Positions 57,295 through 64,000 of a stretch of DNA of 64,000 nt are shown one piece after another (within the stretch, counting starts at the first letter, position 1; every line of letters begins with the position of its first letter). The position numbers were made by a program, and so were the translations under genes. The DNA is taken from assembly GCA_012932295.1 (NCBI GenBank), contig JAAONU010000013.1, forward strand, positions 9,016,821-9,080,820. Reading direction: 5' to 3'. Origin of the DNA: Cyclina sinensis (lineage: Eukaryota; Mollusca; Bivalvia; Venerida; Veneridae). The notes beneath the pieces were generated by a model, which saw only the letters and a program-made list of their open reading frames with translations, made no database searches and had not been told where the DNA came from.

Positions 57295-59925
57295 ATTTGT
57301 CAGAACCATTCTAAAAGATGCATATTAACATGCCAAATAAACAACATTTTGTTTCACCTCGAACGAGTTCATTAAAATCATCGAAGACATATACTCTGTA
57401 TATTCTTGTTCTAAATAACTACTATTTAATTAAAATTTTAGTACAAAAAGATGGACTTGGCCATTCAGAGATGGGATGGAGAGCTTGTCAAGCACGCATC
57501 AACATTTGTCCATTTCTTACACTGTCGATTTGACGGTAGGACTGAAGACGTTTATAATTCAAGCCATGATACACTTACATATTGCAATGAGTGGAAAAAA
57601 TCAATGCACTGGTGGTGTTTTATTTGAAATGATCAAGTGTAAATGAGTAGAGAGAATTAAAGTACGCATATTCAAAATACTCAGTAGCATTTGAAGAGGG
57701 AAGTAAATGCTCAAGAAGCAGACGTGCACTTTACGAAATGACAGTTTGGTATACAATCGCTCGCAGTTTCAAAACAGTTCAGGTCTAGATTTTAAGTAAC
57801 CTCGTTTTTACTGAAAGTATTAACACACCGGCCTGTTATGCATCTTTGTTTGACAAGGATGCATGATAAAAGTTGGGTTCACAAACTCGGCATGTAGAGA
57901 TGAACAATTTTGGATAACGTTAGAAAGGTGAGTGAAACTTCTTGTCCCGTTGGAAAGGTCAAACACACTCTAGCTTTATGGGTAATGTGGCATAGTTTGG
58001 GTCCAATGCCTTAAGGAGGCGAAACAGATACTAACCTTGTTTTCTATCTTTAGAAAATTATAACACAAATTATTTTTTAATATCCGTAAGCCGTGCTTTG
58101 TCCATTTGGTTTAATGTATTTTGGAAATTTATTCTCAAAAATCTATCGGGGAATGTCACATTGATCATTCTCTTATTGTCAGTTGGTACCTTCTTATTTT
58201 AGTTATAAGTTGATTTTCATTCACACGTCTGTCTAGGGTTCAAGTTATGTTCCTTATACCTATGGTTTAGACAGATACAATGCACTTTGTTAACTTTACC
58301 ACTTGTGGTGTGTCGCGTTTATATTTAGACACTCGATCATCTGAAAAAAATCATATAACATATAACAGCATCCACATTTGGGTTATGAAAATTTGATAAC
58401 TATTTTAACATTGTTAGCTGTCAAATGATGACAAAATCGTTTATCACAGGTTATTGCCTACTAATATATATCTGGCAGCGCAAAATGTACAACATTGTCG
58501 GTTACCCACGGGACACACTCCGTACAATTAGATTAAGTACCGTGCGGCAATGGACTGCCAATTACTCGTTTTCATGAATATTAATGAGCGATTGGAAGGA
58601 ACTGTTCGTCCTGTGATATCCCACAATACAAATAAATACTCAATTTTAAAAGTAAGTATGACGTCATACAGGGGTTTGTTACTTAAAAAAGACGTTTTTC
58701 CACTTGTATTTTAAACATGACCGTGACCATACTTCGTGTTAGTAACTAGTAATTTCATTGGCTGAGATTACAAAATTGAAATTTTTCGGAAACAGGGGAA
58801 ATATATCATTAATCATTTATTATATTGTATGAGAACAATTGTTTTTTTTCACGGTAATAGAGTAAAACGGAATGGATCGAACGTAGGTTTCCAACGATGA
58901 GACTACCGATGATATAAATGCAATGGCATCTTTTGTCAACAGTATGTATATAACACATTAAAGACCTTGAACTAAACTTCTCTTTGTATCGGTCAGAAAG
59001 CATTGTCATAGATTTTTACGATTGCGTGATTCAGGTTGAGACGCACTGCCTGCCTTTATATAATCATACTAAATAATTAAGAATAACTGGACATATAAGT
59101 CAACAGGTCAGGCCGGAAGGCACTTTGCATTGTACCCTAGAGATTATAAAACAGATGTAAAATCGGAATCATGATCAAACATACTACAATCGATGTAGCA
59201 AGGTTATGTCAAGTTAAGATAATTAAACATATGCATGTACTTGAAGTATCATTCAAAGTAGTGTTCAGCCATATCTGCCGGTATCTGATCAGCACTTTTG
59301 AGTTGCTACATAATACTGCTGCAGGCTGATTTATGATCTTTTACCAAAAAATGTGGTAAGATATGAAATAACTTAGTGACAAAAAGACGTTCATTTCAAA
59401 ATTATATGATGGTGTGCCAAAGAATCCTGTCCAAAGGTACATATGCTAGATGCATCTTTTGAGTACGGCAACCGTACAAAAAAGATGGATGGAGACGACT
59501 GAATCTATCGAAGTCCGCATACATTAATTGTTATCATGATTTTACAAGCTAGATTTGCAGATGACAATAAAAGCAGTTCCGACTGACTTCAGTAATCACT
59601 TACACCCACTATATAAATTTTGTGCTAAAACGATCTTGGCACAGTTATTTTTTTATTGAAAAAAATCTTTATATCTGACTATCTGGCTAAAGAAACAAAG
59701 ACACCCCGTCATTGCAGAAGCAGTTAAGAATATACTTATTGTCCATGTAGTAAAACAGGCCACACGTTTCTGTCAAAAAAAGAATTGGTAAGATATAGTT
59801 ACTCCATGTAGAACAGTGGTTGTGGCCCTAAAATTTGAATTCAGAGTCGTTGGTCTCTATTGTTACCATAATAATACTAATTTGATAAAATTGATAATAA
59901 AGGAAAGGCACAACTTGGCAAGTTT
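57293..59925. other. No recognisable feature
   Basis: AT-rich. Small ORFs have no family resemblance. Confidence 0.4.
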
Positions 59926-60540
59926 CAGAAGAAGCAAGAAATGCAGCAATGGCACGAAACCAGATTTTCAACAAAGCAATTACACTTCCGAGAAGTTGTA
60001 GTCAGCTCGTGTATGCATATAAAACGCAGAGAAGGATGTCGTTAAAAGCAACTATACGAAGCTGGTTAAGAACTGAACTGAATAAGCTTCATGAATAAAA
60101 CCTTAAAACAATAGGGGTATTTTTACTCAGTAAGGACAACATTCCACTGAAGGTTGAAGGCTTTAGGTAAAATTGTAGGTCAAATGGTACAGCAGGTATT
60201 TAGTAGAAACCATTTACATGACCTAAGGTTATCTAATTCACCTCTATGTGAAACTGGCTGGTTACAATAATGACCGCCAACGCCATGGTTTTAGTAATCG
60301 TTGAAATAGTCCCCTAGACAATCCTATATTCTATGCCTTAAGGTTTCAGACAAGCTGTTCAACTTTATTACTTCAAAGCATCCCGAATTCAGCATGAAAT
60401 AAAATTCCTTTTTTTTACAATTTTGATAAAGCATCAGGCAAGGAACATCCCTGCCAAATTTCGTCGATATCTACAGTTTTGTATTAGAGGATAAAATGTG
60501 AAAGACACACGGCGACCGACAGGACCGATCTAATAGGTAC
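59926..60540 (+). mobile_element. Possible decayed pearl-like element
   Basis: The left end (AAGCAAGAAATGCAGCAATGG, GCACGAAACCAGATTTTC at about 59934-59970) matches the terminus of 40274-40312. A far end CGGCGACCGACAGGACCG near 60511-60528 resembles the degenerate tetranucleotide zone of such elements. Core repeats are not recognisable. Confidence 0.4.
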
Positions 60541-60980
60541 TACGCAACTCTTCCGGTATTCTGTTGTTAGTATGTTTAGCAATCTAAACGTGCGGTAGCG
60601 AATATTTATTGGTTATATCTATCTCAGATCGGAAATTAATGGAGAGGTCATGAGACCTGTCTTCGAACTAAAGTTGAATGAAACCCATACCTTTAGTATC
60701 AGTCTCAAATAATCTTTATGCGTATGCTTTGCTTGAAAACACACATTTAGGAAAACGAAATATTATCATTAAATGTTCTCTAACTTTTCCTTTAGATGAC
60801 CTTTCAGCTGTTTAACCTTTGAAATCTGCATATTAAAGTATCTGCAATTGGAGCAAACTTTTACAAATATTTGGAAGGCATGATATAATTTCTTAAATTA
60901 TTCTTATATTATCGACCAATTGTCGATTTTAAGATAGCAGGTAATAAATTATACTGAATGAGATACAAGAGATAATTTTT
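60541..60980. other. No recognisable feature
   Basis: AT-rich sequence before the LINE RT relic. Confidence 0.35.
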
Positions 60981-60982
60981 TC

Positions 60983-61279
60983 AGGGCACGCTGATGACCT
61001 TTTATGCTTTCTTGTTTGTACATGAAGAATAATGATCTATGTACAGTACTGAAAAAGCTTTATGAATACTGTTCGAACAGAAAACGGCTTCCTTCTTTTA
61101 GCAATGATTATTCCAAGGTTATGACTGTATATCAAAACTTAAAGAGAAAGGGTGTATTTTTTGACAGACAACCATTACCGTTACGTGTTAGTTACATATA
61201 TTTGGCACGACATAAGTGGGACGGAAGTTCTTTCCGAGTTACCGATGATTTGATATACCAATTTCCGTGTCTCAACTAA
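60983..61279 (+). pseudogene. LINE reverse transcriptase relic (palm/thumb)
   Basis: HADDLL at about 60985-61002 corresponds to the catalytic YADD motif. After a frameshift comes NNDLCTVLKKLYEYC, matching the helix after YADD in LINE RTs, then a SKVM segment, and finally SYIYLARHKWDGSSFRVTDDL, matching the YLG...GSF thumb motif. No endonuclease or other domains are present nearby. It is a short decayed fragment, and the LINE family is not determined. Confidence 0.55.
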
Positions 61280-62950
61280 AAATACATCCAAATATAACCG
61301 GAGACGAAACCGTTATCTAAAAGTGCAGTGTGGATGTTTTGGTGACGAAAGAAATATGAAAATAGGTTTGTTCTATTTTGTGTGGGGGGGGGCGGGGTTA
61401 AGATGAACTGTCAAACAGTTCTGTGGATGCTTTTTTATATGGTGCATCGACATAAGAAGGAGTCCTATAAAGGGTGAGGGAACGATAAACTGTCAAACAG
61501 TTCTCAGGATGCTTCTTTGACTTTGAAGCTGTTCAAAATTTATCGTATAAAATAGACGCGTTCTGGTCAAAATGTGAAGGCGAATACGAAGAAATGTGTT
61601 TTCGCTTCCAAAATATTATGCGTTTTAAACTGAGTAACTAACAGGATAGAATTCGACTGCCAAAGTCATTATTAAAAGCAGATACACGTAGACTTGGCAT
61701 CGTATTCGAAAAGTAATTATTCCCGCTTCGATATGTCCTATGACCCTTAAAGATGCATCACAATACTAGTACCGGAATAATCGAAGTGATCGCACATACT
61801 GCATTTATTTTATAGACTTCTTTGGGAAAAGTAACGGCCTTAGCTGTAATCCTCAGCGGTGCACTAGACTGAATTTATGTATTAATATAATGTTTCGGTT
61901 GCCACAGAGGAGAAAATCCAAAGAAAAGTAAGATTTTGCTCACAGGCAGGAGGTTCATTTAGATTCCTTTGCTCTTGCGTAAATTCAGTTAATATTTATA
62001 TTAAACAACTGAATAACTTCATAACACATTCAAGTATCACATTCAGCTAAATTGATACTCCATCTTCCTCTAAAAAAATCCATGAAACTTGTATTATTGT
62101 AGCCGTTTTGCAAAGCAGAAAGTTCACAAGAATCATGTTTTCTACACTGGCAATGTCTGTGATCTGGTCGTAAATTCATAAGCTGATAGCACAACAATGG
62201 TAAAAACCATTTGGAGCGACATGCACCATCTTGTGATAGCAATACATTGAATTGAATGATTTATGTATTACAAGAAACACTGAGGCACAAAGTGGTTGAC
62301 GGAACCGAAGATTAAACTAATCTGTTGTTGAAACTTTTCCTCTTTGTACGATAACATACACTTTGTTTGCTTTTATTTTATCCTAGTGCTGACAGGACAG
62401 ATCATTCATTTTGATTACATTTAGACTTGGCTGAGAATATTGCCTCCTATGCTTGGCTATAATGTGATTTCTTTCGTAGAGAATGAGCGAAATTCCTATG
62501 TGGTTTTCCGTAATGCGATTTTTATATGATATAGCATTCCATCTGTCGACTGTGATATTAATTCCTTATGTGTTTTGTATCAATAGATATACAAAGGCGT
62601 TCTCAAATTAGGATATAGTAAGGTAATACTTTAATGAATTTTTTCATCTATCATACCATATTTCCATAATGAGAAATCATGAAACAATTTTTCGTTCATT
62701 TTCTGAAATATTAAATTAATATTTGAAGCAGTATGTTTCATGCTTCAATGTTAAAATAACCTTTTGTTTTCATTTCATCTATACTTGACAGAGTTTCATT
62801 TCTATGTTCTTTTATTTCTCATTTTCATTCTTTTTTCGAATAAAATTGTACATTTTCTGACTTAGTAAAAATCAATGCAGTCTATGTCTTCATGTAATTC
62901 ATTATCAAGAGTATAATTGTCTTACTGATATTCAGATTATCTTCACAACA
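61280..62950. other. No gene seen; small duplicated palindrome
   Basis: AACTGTCAAACAGTT occurs at 61406-61420 and 61488-61502, each followed by TCT or TCTC and GGATGCTT. A short G-run is at 61384-61397. Nothing else is supported. Confidence 0.45.
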
Positions 62951-63150
62951 GAATTCCTAGGAATTAGATGTCTTTGCAGTAGAATTCCTAGGAATTAGAT
63001 GACTTTGCAGTAGAATTCCTAGGAATTAGATGTCTACAACGGAATTCCTAGGAATTAGATGTCTTTGCAAAGGAATTCCTAGGAATAAGATGTATCTTCG
63101 CAACGGAATTCCTAAGAATTAGATGTCTTCGAAATGGAATACCTAGGACT
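62951..63150. repeat. ~31-bp palindromic minisatellite, 7 copies
   Basis: Units start at 62951, 62982, 63013, 63042, 63073, 63106 and 63137. Each begins with the palindrome AATTCCTAGGAATT (decayed in the last two) followed by AGATGTCTTTGCA. Spacing is 29-33 bp. Confidence 0.92.
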
Positions 63151-64000
63151 TTATTTACTTACCTCGGAATCCCCATTGAACCTCTTTGTAATATATATTC
63201 ATGTATCAGCATAATTTTGACAAGAGTCCTCAAATGGTTTAAGATATTTCGATTCAATAAAGGCTGTTGAACAATTTGATGTCAGTCTTGTCAAGAATAA
63301 TGTTTTGATCTTAGCTACTCAACAATTCCCCAGAATGCCTAGGTTCCACTGTATTATTTACTAACCTATTAGTTTTTATATACCCTGAAACACTATTGTC
63401 TTATTCTGTCCTAAATTCATCAGTTGACTCTAAATGCACCGTGCTCAACAAACTTCTCCTTGCCGAGTGGTTTCACTGCAATAATATTCAGAACATTTAC
63501 GGCTAGATCACCATAATTCTTTTTATCTGCCTCATATTAATTCCTTACAATCCTTTGTAGAGCGAAAGTCTCTGATTGATTATCTTAGAGTTATGGTTCT
63601 TTTATTACTGTCGTATAATCTTTCAAATTTTAAGACGATTAAGTTCATTTTGAATGCCTTTTGTGTAAAAGACAACACAATCAATAACGAATGAACACAT
63701 GGTCAAAGAGATTTGAAAGGTAGGTTGTGTAGACGAATCCTAATGTTTTCACCTTCTAAATCAAAGGTCACAAACACAGGAATCTGCAAGCTGAAAACCG
63801 TTTCTGATCAATTACTTATATTATTGCACTCAGGTTCATTAAACATTATAGAATAATTGGGCATGATGAGTTTCAGATCCTTAGTGTTTTTAGCTCTCGT
63901 GGTCAGCGGTTAAGCTGATAAGGCGTCACATTGAACACGGTTGCCTATCAATAACTTAAGATTAATTGCTTCTAGGATATTCAAACTTCATAGATGTTTG
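63151..64000. other. No gene seen; weak tRNA-like string at 63886-63950
   Basis: A TAGCTCTCGTGGTCAGCGG string with TTAAG and AAGGCGTC resembles the 5' half of a tRNA-derived SINE, but there is no B box. The rest is featureless. Confidence 0.3.

Noticed and set aside
1..64000. Prokaryotic operon, phage or plasmid content
   Set aside because: No ribosome-binding sites, gene clusters, rRNA or bacterial families; all recognisable proteins are eukaryotic transposon products.

Overview
The window looks like a non-coding, repeat-dense stretch of an animal nuclear genome, most likely a bivalve mollusc. There is no operon structure, the base composition is AT-rich, and there are no long host ORFs. 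Several elements match the bivalve 'pearl' type: tandem core repeats of about 145-170 bp joined to (GACA/GACG)n-type microsatellites and ending in a hairpin. Other contents are APE-type LINEs, mariner and Merlin relics, tRNA-derived SINE fragments and a satellite. The bivalve assignment is inference from repeat architecture, because no host gene could be identified with certainty.

Layout. 0-5 kb: a cluster of palindromic CCGTAT motifs, then a decayed LINE (copy A) whose ORF2 carries an internal 14 x 54 bp tandem expansion, then a tRNA-derived SINE. 5.4-6 kb: first pearl-like element. 6.6-7.1 kb: duplicated palindromic A/T repeat. 7.9-11.5 kb: a reverse-strand tRNA-Ser-like SINE, a possible host terminal exon, and two inverted ~450-500 bp arms enclosing a spliced-looking reverse-strand ORF. 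12-15.1 kb: mariner relic, LINE ORF1 fragment, Merlin-type transposase relic and a divergent small ORF of unknown function. 15.4-16.7 kb: second pearl-like element. 17-18.4 kb: second LINE relic (B). 18.8-19.5 kb: G-rich tandem repeats. 20-23.3 kb: a 70-bp satellite in two arrays with different higher-order periods, split by a 1.46 kb insertion. 24.65-25.04 kb: a complete miniature LTR element (TRIM) with 140-bp LTRs, PBS, polypurine tract and 4-bp target duplication; its LTRs contain tRNA-like Pol III box matches. 28.2-32 kb: LINE copy C on the minus strand with an intact ~1150-codon ORF2. 34.7-35.2, 40.3-41.4 and 41.8-43.7 kb: further pearl-like elements. 44.1 kb: a perfect 59-bp-arm palindrome. 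48.8-49.5 kb: a TIR element. 44-64 kb is otherwise mostly featureless AT-rich DNA with microsatellites, one LINE RT relic (61 kb) and a small palindromic minisatellite (63 kb).

The only protein gene that looks intact is LINE C ORF2 (endonuclease plus reverse transcriptase). All other protein-like segments are transposon relics or isolated candidate exons. The most interesting candidates are the tRNA-box TRIM and a similar TGTAGC-starting insertion that splits the satellite. The nuclear-receptor-like AAGGTCAAGGTCA core shared by four pearl-like arrays, the long palindrome, and the LINE ORF1-stop-ORF2 arrangement without an AUG are also worth checking.
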